From assembly GCA_947624335.1 (NCBI GenBank), contig CANQJX010000055.1:1-9217 (forward strand): 9,217 nucleotides of DNA. The letters run 5' to 3'. How positions within the stretch are numbered: position 1 is the first letter of the stretch; each line of letters begins with the position of its first letter. The translations under genes were made by a program, and so were the position numbers. This document shows positions 1 through 6,335 of the stretch, piece by piece. The notes beneath the pieces are model-generated. The model worked only from the letters and a program-made list of their open reading frames with translations, was not told where the DNA came from and did no database searches. The DNA comes from an uncultured Marvinbryantia sp. (GTDB lineage Bacteria > Bacillota > Clostridia > Lachnospirales > Lachnospiraceae).

Positions 1-924
1 GGCCTTGGCAATATGAATTTTGCCACCGCCACCATGCAGGTCCCCAAATATGCGCAGCCCGGCAAGCCTGCGATAGAACTGGAGGTAGTGCTGGAACTGA
101 AGGCAATCGCCGACGTGGGCCTGATCGGATTCCCCAACGTAGGGAAATCCACCCTGCTCGCGCGCGTGACCAATGCCAGACCCAAGATCGCAAATTATCA
201 TTTTACAACGCTTTCCCCAAATCTGGGAGTCGTGGATTTAGACGGAAGAGGATTTGTGATCGCGGATATTCCGGGACTGATCGAAGGCGCTTCCCAGGGA
301 GCCGGTCTTGGACACGAATTTCTGCGCCACATCGAGCGCACCAGAGTGATGATCCATCTGGTGGACGCCGCCTCTACCGAAGGGCGCGATCCGATAGAAG
401 ATATTTACAAAATCAACCGCGAGCTGACGGCATATAACCGGGAACTTGCCGAGCGTCCCCAGGTGATTGCCGCCAACAAGATCGACGCGCTTTTCGATTC
501 GTCGGAAGAGATCCTGGAAAAAATCAGGGCGGAATTTGAACCGCAGGGAACGCGGGTTTTCCCGATTTCCGCCGTAAGCGGGAAAGGCGTCAAAGAACTG
601 CTTTATTATGTGCGGGAGCTTCTGGATCAACTGCCGCAGGAAAAGATTACGTTTGAGCAGGAATTTTTCCCGGAAGAAATGCGAAAAGAGCAGGATCTTC
701 CCTATACGGTGGAAAAATCGGATAAAGAACCTCATACTTACATCGTGGAAGGGCCGCGTATCGAAAAGATGCTGGGCTATACCAATCTGGAATCCGAAAA
801 AGGCTTTATTTTCTTTCAGAATTTTCTAAAGGAAAACGGAATCCTGGAAGCGTTGGAGAACGCCGGCATTGAAGAAGGCGATACGGTGCGGATGTATGGA
901 TTGGGTTTTGAATATTATAAATAA
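1..924 (+). CDS. obg: GTPase Obg/CgtA, 5' end truncated by the window
   Basis: Obg is a ribosome-associated GTPase needed for late 50S subunit assembly and linked to stress and growth control. The reading frame is open from base 1, so the start lies upstream; only the tail of the N-terminal Obg glycine-rich fold is present (GNMNFATATMQVPKYAQPG). Counting from the Met at base 13, the G domain shows the P-loop GFPNVGKS (39-46), a switch region with NYHFTTLSPNLG, DIPG (85-88), NKID (155-158) and a G5-like SAVSG (186-190). A C-terminal OCT domain of about 85 residues follows (from about EFFPEEM to the end), as is usual in Firmicutes. Roughly 120 residues are missing compared with a family length of about 430. 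The internal Met codons are not the true start. It is the first visible gene of a run with yhbY, nadD, yqeK and rsfS. Identification is very secure. Confidence 0.97.
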   Translation, partial: GLGNMNFATATMQVPKYAQPGKPAIELEVVLELKAIADVGLIGFPNVGKSTLLARVTNARPKIANYHFTTLSPNLGVVDLDGRGFVIADIPGLIEGASQGAGLGHEFLRHIERTRVMIHLVDAASTEGRDPIEDIYKINRELTAYNRELAERPQVIAANKIDALFDSSEEILEKIRAEFEPQGTRVFPISAVSGKGVKELLYYVRELLDQLPQEKITFEQEFFPEEMRKEQDLPYTVEKSDKEPHTYIVEGPRIEKMLGYTNLESEKGFIFFQNFLKENGILEALENAGIEEGDTVRMYGLGFEYYK

Positions 925-933
925 GGAGATACT

Positions 934-1227
934 ATGACAAGCAAACAGAGAGCTTATTTAAAAAGTCTGGCCATGACGATGGAACCGGTTTTCCAGATCG
1001 GAAAATCCAATCTGACGCCGCAGGTTACGGAAGCGGTCCGCGAAGCGCTGGACGCGCGCGAATTAATTAAAATCAGCGTGCTGCAAAACAGCACGGCCGA
1101 TCCGAAAGAGATGGCCGCCACGCTGGCGGAACGCACGCGCGCGCAGGTCGTGCAGGTAATCGGGAAAAAGATTGTATTGTACAAAGAAGGCGCGGACGAT
1201 AAGAAAAAAATTATGCTGCCGCGCTAG
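934..1227 (+). CDS. yhbY: CRM-domain RNA-binding protein YhbY family
   Basis: This is a 97-residue single-domain CRM (YhbY) protein, a family that associates with pre-50S ribosomal particles and binds RNA. The protein starts with MTSKQRAYLKSLA, continues through the family-typical VFQIGKSNLTPQV (19-31, the basic GxxG-like loop), a KISVLQN strand (46-52) and the closing TRAQVVQVIGKKIVLYK (68-84). Its length matches the family, followed by a short lysine-rich tail. The start is supported by an AAGGAG at 923-928 that overlaps the obg stop codon, so translation of the two genes is probably coupled. Its position between a 50S-assembly GTPase and nadD is a common Firmicutes arrangement and fits a ribosome biogenesis role. 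The exact molecular function of the family is not fully settled. Confidence 0.94.
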   Translation: MTSKQRAYLKSLAMTMEPVFQIGKSNLTPQVTEAVREALDARELIKISVLQNSTADPKEMAATLAERTRAQVVQVIGKKIVLYKEGADDKKKIMLPR

Positions 1228-1236
1228 GAGGCTGTT

Positions 1237-1869
1237 ATGGAGAAAAAACGCGTAGGGATCATGGGCGGGACGTTCGATCCCATTCATGTGGGGCATCTGA
1301 TCCTGGGAGAGAGCGCATACGGTCAGTTTCATCTGGAACAGGTACTTTTTATGCCGTCCGGGAATCCGCCGCATAAAACGCACCGCAGCCACCGCGCTTC
1401 TCTGGAGCAGCGGATCGAGATGGTACGCCTCGCCATCCGCGGAAACGACCATTTTTCCCTCTCTTTAGCGGAAGCGCACGACGACGGCTACACTTACACC
1501 AGGGAAACGCTGGAGCGCCTGCACGCCGAACATCCGGATATCGCATATTATTTTATCATGGGCGCGGATTCCCTTTTTAGTTTTGAAAGCTGGAAAGAGC
1601 CGGAACGAATCGCCCGGCTTGCAACTCTGGTGGTGGCGACGCGCGACCATGTGGAAGAGCAGCGTCTGGATCATGCCATCTGCCGGCTGCAGAAGCTGTT
1701 TGGAGCCAATATCCAAAAGCTTTCGACCCCCAATATGGATATTTCTTCGCAAATGCTGCGCGGGTGGATCGCCCAGGGCAGAAGTACGCGCTATTATCTT
1801 CCTGCGGACGTGATCCGCTACATCCGTCAGGAAAATCTTTACATGCAGGGAGAGGACGAGTATGTATAA
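1237..1869 (+). CDS. nadD: Nicotinate-nucleotide adenylyltransferase NadD
   Basis: NadD transfers AMP from ATP to nicotinate mononucleotide to give deamido-NAD, an essential step of NAD synthesis in the cytoplasm. The 210-residue product has the nucleotidyltransferase signature GGTFDPIHVGH at 10-20 (HxGH version of HIGH), the substrate-loop sequence MPSGNPPHK (39-47), GADS (109-112) with the downstream W119, and the C-terminal ISSQMLR (169-175) equivalent to the ISSTxxR ATP-binding motif. All expected family motifs are present and the length is normal. The ATG lies 5 bases after AGGAGG (1226-1231), which overlaps the yhbY stop. The last 8 bases overlap the start of yqeK (ATGTATAA), implying translational coupling. 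Confidence 0.97.
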   Translation: MEKKRVGIMGGTFDPIHVGHLILGESAYGQFHLEQVLFMPSGNPPHKTHRSHRASLEQRIEMVRLAIRGNDHFSLSLAEAHDDGYTYTRETLERLHAEHPDIAYYFIMGADSLFSFESWKEPERIARLATLVVATRDHVEEQRLDHAICRLQKLFGANIQKLSTPNMDISSQMLRGWIAQGRSTRYYLPADVIRYIRQENLYMQGEDEYV

Positions 1870-2443
1870 TATCCCGAAAATCAAAAAGACGCTCCGCAAA
1901 TATCTGGACGCCAACCGTTATGAGCATACGCAGGGCGTGATGTATACCGCCGCGTCGCTGGCAATGCGGTATGGGGAAGATATCGAAAAAGCGCTGATTG
2001 CCGGGCTGCTGCATGACTGCGCCAAATGTATTCCGGATTCCAAGAAAATAAAAATCTGTTTGAAGCATAAAATAACCATGACCGACGCGGAGCAAAAGAG
2101 TCCTTTTTTACTGCATGCGAAAGTAGGGGCCTATATTGCCAGAGAAAAATATCAGATTGAAGACGAGGACATTTTAAACGCCATCGCCTGCCATACCACC
2201 GGCAAGCCGGCGATGAGCACGCTGGACAAGCTGATTTTCATTGCGGATTATATCGAGCCGATGCGCAGCAAAGCGCCCAATCTGGCCGACGTGCGCAAAT
2301 TGGCTTTTGAGGATCTGGATCTGGCGCTGTTTAAAATTCTTTCAGATACGCTTGCTTATCTGCGCAATTCACCAAAACATATTGACAGTATGACCATGCT
2401 GGCGTATGAATATTATAAGGAACAGGTGTTGGACAATGAATAG
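1862..2443 (+). CDS. yqeK: HD-domain protein YqeK, symmetrical Ap4A hydrolase
   Basis: This 193-residue HD-domain metalloenzyme matches the YqeK family, which cleaves diadenosine tetraphosphate symmetrically to two ADP in Gram-positive bacteria. The metal-binding pattern is visible: H22 in YEHTQGV, the H51-D52 pair in LLHDCAK, H85 in LLHAKVGA, H111 in ACHTTGKPAMS and D129 in FIADYIEP. The segment HTTGKPAMSTLDKLIFIADY is characteristic of YqeK rather than of general HD proteins. The start overlaps the nadD stop by 8 bases, and rsfS follows 9 bases after its stop. Clearing the stress-associated dinucleotide Ap4A beside NAD synthesis and ribosome genes is a conserved pairing. In many Firmicutes a LytR/CpsA/Psr gene lies between yqeK and rsfS; it is absent here. 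Confidence 0.94.
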   Translation: MYNIPKIKKTLRKYLDANRYEHTQGVMYTAASLAMRYGEDIEKALIAGLLHDCAKCIPDSKKIKICLKHKITMTDAEQKSPFLLHAKVGAYIAREKYQIEDEDILNAIACHTTGKPAMSTLDKLIFIADYIEPMRSKAPNLADVRKLAFEDLDLALFKILSDTLAYLRNSPKHIDSMTMLAYEYYKEQVLDNE

Positions 2444-2452
2444 GAGGGACAA

Positions 2453-2812
2453 ATGAATACGGCAATTTCAAAAGAAATGGTAAAGCTTGCGATTCAGGCT
2501 CTGGAAGATAAAAAAGCGGACGACATTAAAGTAATCGACATTACAGATGTGTCCGTACTTGCGGATTATTTTGTAATTGCAAGCGGCATGAATAAAAATC
2601 AGATTCAGGCGATTGTGGACAACGTAGAAGAAGTTCTGGGACGCGCCGGACATCCATGCCGCCAGATGGAGGGCTATCGCACGGCAAATTGGATTCTGAT
2701 GGATTACGGCGATATCATCATCCACATTTTTGATTCGGAGAACCGGCTGTTCTATGATCTGGAACGGATCTGGCGCGATGGGAAAACGGTGGACGTCAAA
2801 GAGTTTTTATAA
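2453..2812 (+). CDS. rsfS: Ribosomal silencing factor RsfS (Iojap/YbeB family)
   Basis: RsfS binds ribosomal protein uL14 on the 50S subunit and blocks joining of the 30S subunit, lowering translation when nutrients are scarce; it also has an assembly role. The 119-residue product shows the Iojap-domain landmarks: KADDIKVIDITDVS (21-34), LADYFVIASGMNKNQIQAI (36-54), EGYRTANWILMDYGDIIIHIF (from 73) and FYDLERIW (100-107). The length is standard for the family. The ATG is preceded by AGGAGGG (2442-2448), which overlaps the yqeK stop, so it is the last cistron of the obg operon. A terminator hairpin starts 15 bases after the stop codon. Confidence 0.96.
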   Translation: MNTAISKEMVKLAIQALEDKKADDIKVIDITDVSVLADYFVIASGMNKNQIQAIVDNVEEVLGRAGHPCRQMEGYRTANWILMDYGDIIIHIFDSENRLFYDLERIWRDGKTVDVKEFL

Positions 2813-2826
2813 TTTCATAACAAACG

Positions 2827-2866
2827 AAATGCTGTTCTGTAATTTTTTTACGGAACAGCATTTTTT
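2827..2866 (+). terminator. Intrinsic terminator of the obg-rsfS operon
   Basis: A 14-base stem (2827-2840 with 2850-2863, one G-U wobble) encloses a 9-base AT-only loop, and the 3' arm runs into six T residues (2861-2866). It lies just after rsfS and just before the promoter of the metal operon, separating the two transcription units. The A tract on the 5' arm is short, so it acts mainly in the forward direction. Confidence 0.93.
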
Positions 2867-2869
2867 CTA

Positions 2870-2898
2870 TTGACCTTTTGCGCAAAATCGTGTATAGT
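2870..2898 (+). promoter_or_regulatory. Sigma-A promoter of the metal-resistance operon
   Basis: TTGACC (2870-2875) and TATAGT (2893-2898) are separated by exactly 17 bases, close to the consensus for housekeeping sigma factor. Transcription would start near 2905, immediately in front of or within the inverted repeat at 2907-2930. The spacing to the first gene leaves a leader of about 47 bases. Confidence 0.85.
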
Positions 2899-2906
2899 TT
2901 ATTTAA

Positions 2907-2930
2907 ACATATGAATAATTGTTCACATAT
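2907..2930 (+). promoter_or_regulatory. ArsR/SmtB-type operator (imperfect inverted repeat)
   Basis: The core is TGAATAATTGTTCA (2912-2925), which fits the TGAA-N6-TTCA pattern of ArsR/SmtB/CadC/CzrA operators. The symmetry centre lies between 2918 and 2919; 9 of 12 opposing base pairs over the 24-base window are complementary. It sits just downstream of the -10 element, where a bound repressor would block transcription. The repressor encoded at 5090-5452 in the same operon is the obvious ligand, making the operon self-regulated and induced by metal. Binding is inferred, not shown. Confidence 0.75.
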
Positions 2931-2951
2931 AAAAGCAGGGAGGTTCCAATT

Positions 2952-3170
2952 ATGAAAAAGAGTTATAAAATTGACGTGGATTGTGCAAACTGCGCAGCAA
3001 AAATGGAGGAGGCGGCCAAAAAGACAGCCGGTGTAAAAGATGCGGTTGTCAACTTTATGACTTTAAAAATGAACGTCGAATTTGAAGACGGGGCAGATCC
3101 GAAGGCCGTGATGCAAGACGTTCTTTGCGGCTGCAAAAAAGTAGAAGAAGACTGTGAAATCTATTTATAA
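2952..3170 (+). CDS. Free-standing heavy-metal-associated (HMA) domain protein
   Basis: This 72-residue protein is a single HMA ferredoxin-like domain that would bind a soft or transition metal ion in the cytoplasm. The metal-binding CxxC is C11-A-N-C14 inside VDCANCAAKMEEAA, followed by the typical GVKDAVVNFMTLKMNVEF strand pattern. Three further cysteines (C59, C61, C68) lie near the C-terminus and could add ligands. The frame extends upstream to a TTG at 2919, but that lies inside the operator; the ATG at 2952 has GGGAGG 8 bases before it (2938-2943) and starts the domain cleanly. The ATPase that follows after 24 bases lacks its own HMA domain, so this protein probably serves as its detached N-terminal domain or metal donor. 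A CopZ-like copper role is possible but less likely given the Zn/Cd-type pump and repressor. Confidence 0.9.
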   Translation: MKKSYKIDVDCANCAAKMEEAAKKTAGVKDAVVNFMTLKMNVEFEDGADPKAVMQDVLCGCKKVEEDCEIYL

Positions 3171-3194
3171 GGGATCCCAAACAGGAGAGATGCC

Positions 3195-5063
3195 ATGAAT
3201 AAAAAGCAGAAAAAAATGCTGCTGCGTATTCTTATCGCAGCGGTTTTGATGATTGCGTTTGCGTTGCTGCCACTGAAAGGATATCTTCGCTTCGGACTTT
3301 TTCTGATCCCGTATCTTGTGATCGGTTACGATATTCTGCGAAAAGCAGCAAAAGGGATCGCAAACCGTCAGGTATTTGACGAAAATTTTCTGATGGCGGC
3401 CGCAACAATCGGCGCCATCCTGCTCGGAGAATATACCGAAGGCGTGGCGGTTATGTTGTTTTATCAGATCGGCGAGCTGTTCCAGAGCTATGCCGTCGGC
3501 AAAAGCCGCAGGAATATCAGCGAACTGATGGACATTCGCCCGGATTATGCCAACATTGAAAACGGCGCGGCTCTGGAAAAAGTGGATCCGGACGAAGTGG
3601 CGGTAGGCACCGTGATTGTTGTGCAGCCGGGCGAAAAAATTCCGATTGACGGCATTATAACGCAGGGAAGCACCACTTTAAATACCAGCGCGCTCACCGG
3701 GGAAAGCCTGCCGCGGGAGGTTCGCGCGGGAGACGAAGTGATCAGCGGCTGCATCAATATGAGCGGGCTGATCAAAGTGCGAACGACAAAGGAATTTGGC
3801 GAATCGACTGTCTCGCAGATTTTGGAACTGGTGGAAAACGCCAGCTCCAGAAAATCGCGCTCAGAAAATTTTATTACCCGATTTGCACATTATTACACAC
3901 CGGCCGTCTGTTACGGGGCGCTTGCGCTCGCTTTTCTGCCGCCGCTTGCGCGCATGCTGCTGTTTAGCCTGCCGCCGCACTGGCACGACTGGATTTTCCG
4001 CGCGCTTACGTTCCTAGTAATCAGTTGCCCGTGCGCGCTGGTGATCAGTATTCCATTAAGCTTTTTTGCCGGGATCGGCGGCGCCGGAAATGCGGGCGTA
4101 CTGGTAAAAGGCTCTAATTATCTGGAAGCGCTCGCGCAGACGGACTGCGTGGTATTCGATAAAACCGGCACCATGACAATGGGCGTATTTGAAGTGACCG
4201 CTGTCCACGACAATACGATTGCAAAAGAAGATCTGCTGGATTATGCCGCGCACGCGGAATGCCGTTCCTCGCATCCGATCAGCAGAAGCCTGCAAAAAGC
4301 CTGTCAAAAGGATCTGGATCCGGCGCGGGTAACCGACGTGCAGGAAATCGCCGGACACGGTGTGATTGCCATAGTGGACGGCAAAACCGTCGCCGCCGGA
4401 AATGACAAGCTGATGAAAAGAGAGGGGATTCCCTGCCCGGATTGCGAAAGCGACGGCACCCTGATCCATGTGGCGGTCGACGGAAGCTACGCCGGACACA
4501 TCGTCATTTCGGACCGTTTAAAACCGCAGGCAAAAGAGGCGGTTGCGGCATTGAGAAAAGCCGGCGTCGGCAAAACCGTAATGCTTACAGGCGACAGCAA
4601 AAACAGCGCGCAGAAAATCGCCGCGCAGTTGGATATCCGGGAGGTATACAGCGAGCTTCTCCCCGCGGACAAGGTTTCTATTGTAGAGAACTTATTGACA
4701 AAAGAAAAGAAAAACCGTAAACTTGCGTTTGTAGGGGACGGAATCAACGATGCTCCGGTATTATCGCGCGCCGATATCGGCATCGCCATGGGAGCGCTGG
4801 GATCGGACGCGGCAATTGAAGCGGCGGATATCGTATTGATGGACGACAATCCCCTCAAGATCGTAAAAGCAATCCGTATCGCCCGCAAATGTATCCGTAT
4901 TGTTTATGAAAACATTTATTTTGCAATCGGCATCAAGATACTCTGCCTGATACTGGGCGCTCTCGGAATCGCCAATATGTGGGCCGCGATTTTTGCCGAT
5001 GTGGGCGTAATGGTACTCGCGGTGCTGAACGCTATCCGCGCGCTCTATGTAAAAAAACTTTGA
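3195..5063 (+). CDS. cadA: Zn/Cd/Pb-exporting P1B-type ATPase (CadA/ZntA family)
   Basis: This 622-residue integral membrane pump should expel divalent heavy metals using ATP. Visible parts in order: a basic N-terminus leading directly into membrane helices (about 9-48) and a further helix pair (about 63-100), the actuator domain with TGES (168-171), a helix pair carrying the transport motif CPC (278-280), the phosphorylation site DKTGT (D322), the HP dipeptide of the nucleotide domain (H360-P361), TGDS (465-468), GDGINDAP (514-521), and a final helix pair with IFADVGV, in which D602 matches the conserved Asp of the zinc/cadmium/lead subgroup P1B-2. The N-terminal HMA domain usual in the family is missing and is supplied by the separate gene upstream. 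The start has AGGAGA 6 bases upstream. Substrate preference among Zn, Cd and Pb cannot be read from sequence; copper is unlikely. Confidence 0.95.
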   Translation: MNKKQKKMLLRILIAAVLMIAFALLPLKGYLRFGLFLIPYLVIGYDILRKAAKGIANRQVFDENFLMAAATIGAILLGEYTEGVAVMLFYQIGELFQSYAVGKSRRNISELMDIRPDYANIENGAALEKVDPDEVAVGTVIVVQPGEKIPIDGIITQGSTTLNTSALTGESLPREVRAGDEVISGCINMSGLIKVRTTKEFGESTVSQILELVENASSRKSRSENFITRFAHYYTPAVCYGALALAFLPPLARMLLFSLPPHWHDWIFRALTFLVISCPCALVISIPLSFFAGIGGAGNAGVLVKGSNYLEALAQTDCVVFDKTGTMTMGVFEVTAVHDNTIAKEDLLDYAAHAECRSSHPISRSLQKACQKDLDPARVTDVQEIAGHGVIAIVDGKTVAAGNDKLMKREGIPCPDCESDGTLIHVAVDGSYAGHIVISDRLKPQAKEAVAALRKAGVGKTVMLTGDSKNSAQKIAAQLDIREVYSELLPADKVSIVENLLTKEKKNRKLAFVGDGINDAPVLSRADIGIAMGALGSDAAIEAADIVLMDDNPLKIVKAIRIARKCIRIVYENIYFAIGIKILCLILGALGIANMWAAIFADVGVMVLAVLNAIRALYVKKL

Positions 5064-5089
5064 CACAAAACCGGAAAGAAGGTGCTGTT

Positions 5090-5452
5090 ATGAACGATAA
5101 AGTTCCGGAATGCTGCGAAAGCGTGGAGGTACACGAAGCGCTGGTAAAAATTGTAAATGAAAAAATGCCGCCGGTAGAAGAATTGTATAACCTGGCCGAA
5201 CTTTTTAAAGTGTTTGGGGATTCCACCCGCATCCGCATCCTTTTTGTGCTGTTCGAGGCGGAAGTGTGCGTGTGCGATCTTGCCAGCGCGCTTTCTATGA
5301 CGCAGTCCGCAATTTCGCATCAGCTCCGCATCCTTAAGCAAAACAAGCTGGTAAAAAACCGCAGGGAAGGAAAATCTGTTTTTTATTCTCTGGCGGACGA
5401 CCATGTGCGCACCATAATTGCGCAGGGCTTAGAGCATATTGAAGAAGACTGA
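5090..5452 (+). CDS. cadC: ArsR/SmtB-family metal-sensing repressor (CadC/SmtB-like)
   Basis: This 120-residue winged-helix repressor should release DNA when it binds Zn, Cd or Pb. The core is FKVFGDSTRIRILFVLFEAE with the recognition helix in LSMTQSAISHQLRILKQNKL, followed by the wing RREGKSVFYSL. Two metal sites can be read. The first is the thiol site: C8 and C9 in the N-terminal tail plus C60 and C62 in EVCVCDLA, as in CadC. The second is D103-x-H105-x10-H116-x2-E119 in the last helix, the same spacing as the alpha-5 zinc site of SmtB. The frame extends upstream into the ATPase gene, but the ATG at 5090 has AGAAGG 7 bases before it (5077-5082) and begins a normal-length protein. It is the third cistron, 26 bases after the ATPase, and probably controls the operator at 2907-2930. 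Confidence 0.93.
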   Translation: MNDKVPECCESVEVHEALVKIVNEKMPPVEELYNLAELFKVFGDSTRIRILFVLFEAEVCVCDLASALSMTQSAISHQLRILKQNKLVKNRREGKSVFYSLADDHVRTIIAQGLEHIEED

Positions 5453-5492
5453 TTCCCCGCCTGCGCGGACAATGGATAAAAAACAGAAGCAA

Positions 5493-5524
5493 AAAAGCCT
5501 GTTCCAGAAACGGAACAGGCTTTT
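5493..5524. terminator. Bidirectional terminator between the metal operon and lexA
   Basis: A perfect 9-bp GC-rich stem (5497-5505 with 5512-5520, GCCTGTTCC / GGAACAGGC) has a 6-base loop and is flanked by six A residues upstream and TTTTCTTTT downstream. The A/T flanks make it work on both strands, ending the forward metal operon and the reverse lexA transcript. The 40 bases between the repressor stop and the stem hold nothing else I recognise. Confidence 0.95.
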
Positions 5525-5538
5525 CTTTTGTTTTTCAA

Positions 5539-6159
5539 TTAAGAAAGGAACCGGAAAACGCCGATCACTTTTCCGAGAATCTGCAGATCTCCATGTACGA
5601 TGATCGGATCCATGGCGTCATTTTCCGGCTGCAGCCGATAGTAGCCGTCCTCCTTGTAAAAGGTTTTTACCGTGGCGGAATCTTCCACAAGCGCGACAAC
5701 CATATCCCCGTTTTTCGCTGTGGACTGCTGCTGAACCAGAATCTGATCCCCGTCGAAAATCCCGGCGTTGATCATGCTGTCTCCTTTTACGTTTAACATG
5801 AACGTCTGGACGTTCGGCATAAACTCCGCGGGAATCGGGAAATAGTTTTCCACGTTTTCCACGGCTAAAATCGGTTCTCCGGCGGCTACCCGTCCTACAA
5901 TCGGAACGTTGACGACTTCGCGCCGTACCAGATTGAAATTGTCGTCTATAATCTCAATCGCGCGCGGCTTTGTGGGATCGCGGCGGATATAACCGTTTTT
6001 TTCCAGCGTTTCCAGATGCGAATGCACGGAAGAAGTGGATTTGAGATGAACCGCTTCACAGATCTCGCGCACAGCGGGCGGAAAGCCTCTGTTTAAAATC
6101 TCGCTTTTGATATATTCTAATATTTCCGTTTGCTTTTTTGTGATTTTTCCGTATGCCAT
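5539..6159 (-). CDS. lexA: SOS repressor LexA
   Basis: LexA represses DNA-damage genes and is inactivated when RecA filaments trigger its self-cleavage. The 206-residue protein has a winged helix-turn-helix N-terminus (KKQTEILEYIKSEI, GFPPAVREICEAV, then STSSVHSHLETLEKNGYIRR), a linker, and the S24-type peptidase domain. The cleavage bond is A93-G94 in GRVAAGEP, the nucleophile is S128 in GDSM, and the general base is K165 in ATVKTFY. All catalytic elements are intact, so it should be autocleavable. The ATG has AGGAGG (minus strand, 6165-6170) 5 bases before it. It is monocistronic, convergent with the metal operon, and divergent from the Rrf2 gene. A palindromic box in front of it suggests autoregulation. 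Confidence 0.98.
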   Translation of the reverse strand: MAYGKITKKQTEILEYIKSEILNRGFPPAVREICEAVHLKSTSSVHSHLETLEKNGYIRRDPTKPRAIEIIDDNFNLVRREVVNVPIVGRVAAGEPILAVENVENYFPIPAEFMPNVQTFMLNVKGDSMINAGIFDGDQILVQQQSTAKNGDMVVALVEDSATVKTFYKEDGYYRLQPENDAMDPIIVHGDLQILGKVIGVFRFLS

Positions 6160-6170
6160 AGGCGCCTCCT

Positions 6171-6182
6171 AAACATATGTTT
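6171..6182 (-). promoter_or_regulatory. LexA box in the lexA leader
   Basis: AAACATATGTTT is a perfect 12-base palindrome and matches the Gram-positive SOS box CGAACATATGTTCG in its inner AACATATGTT part, differing in the outer bases. It lies between the lexA -10 and its ribosome binding site, where bound LexA would block transcription of its own gene. Binding is inferred. Confidence 0.72.
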
Positions 6183-6187
6183 TCTTT

Positions 6188-6216
6188 AGTATATAATAAT
6201 TTTCTTCAAAATGCAA
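6188..6216 (-). promoter_or_regulatory. lexA promoter
   Basis: Read on the minus strand, TTGCAT (6211-6216) and TATACT (6188-6193) are 17 bases apart. Transcription would begin near 6181, within the LexA-like palindrome, leaving a short leader before the ribosome binding site. Confidence 0.75.
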
Positions 6217-6259
6217 ACAAAAGTTCTGAAAATGTGTTCGATTTTCTGTAAAATAGTTC

Positions 6260-6288
6260 TTGCGAAAAAAATTTTTAAGGTATATACT
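6260..6288 (+). promoter_or_regulatory. Promoter of the Rrf2-family gene
   Basis: TTGCGA (6260-6265) and TATACT (6283-6288) are separated by 17 bases and lie about 50 bases before the Rrf2 start codon. An alternative -10, TATATA at 6281, has poorer spacing. I see no clear long palindrome typical of IscR operators, so any autoregulatory site is not identified. Confidence 0.65.
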
Positions 6289-6335
6289 GGCATTATAGCA
6301 GCAGTTGTGTAGGATTCGGCGTGGAGGGACCCATA

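Noticed and set aside
1063..1452. A 129-codon minus-strand frame under yhbY and nadD
   Set aside because: Composition is that of a reverse shadow (rich in His, Arg and Phe) and both plus-strand genes are unambiguous.
1577..2095. A 172-codon open frame on the minus strand across the nadD/yqeK junction
   Set aside because: It lies wholly opposite two well-identified genes, has no recognisable family features and no convincing ribosome binding site; it is a shadow frame.
2919..2951. Upstream TTG start for the HMA protein
   Set aside because: It falls within the operator repeat, lacks a ribosome binding site, and adds 11 residues ahead of a domain that starts cleanly at the ATG at 2952.
4056..4499. 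A 147-codon open frame on the minus strand inside the P-type ATPase gene
   Set aside because: It opposes the ATPase phosphorylation and nucleotide domains, which are clearly coding; no homology is recognisable.
4979..5089. Longer form of the ArsR-type repressor starting inside the ATPase gene
   Set aside because: The extension overlaps conserved ATPase codons; the ATG at 5090 has a good ribosome binding site and gives the family length.
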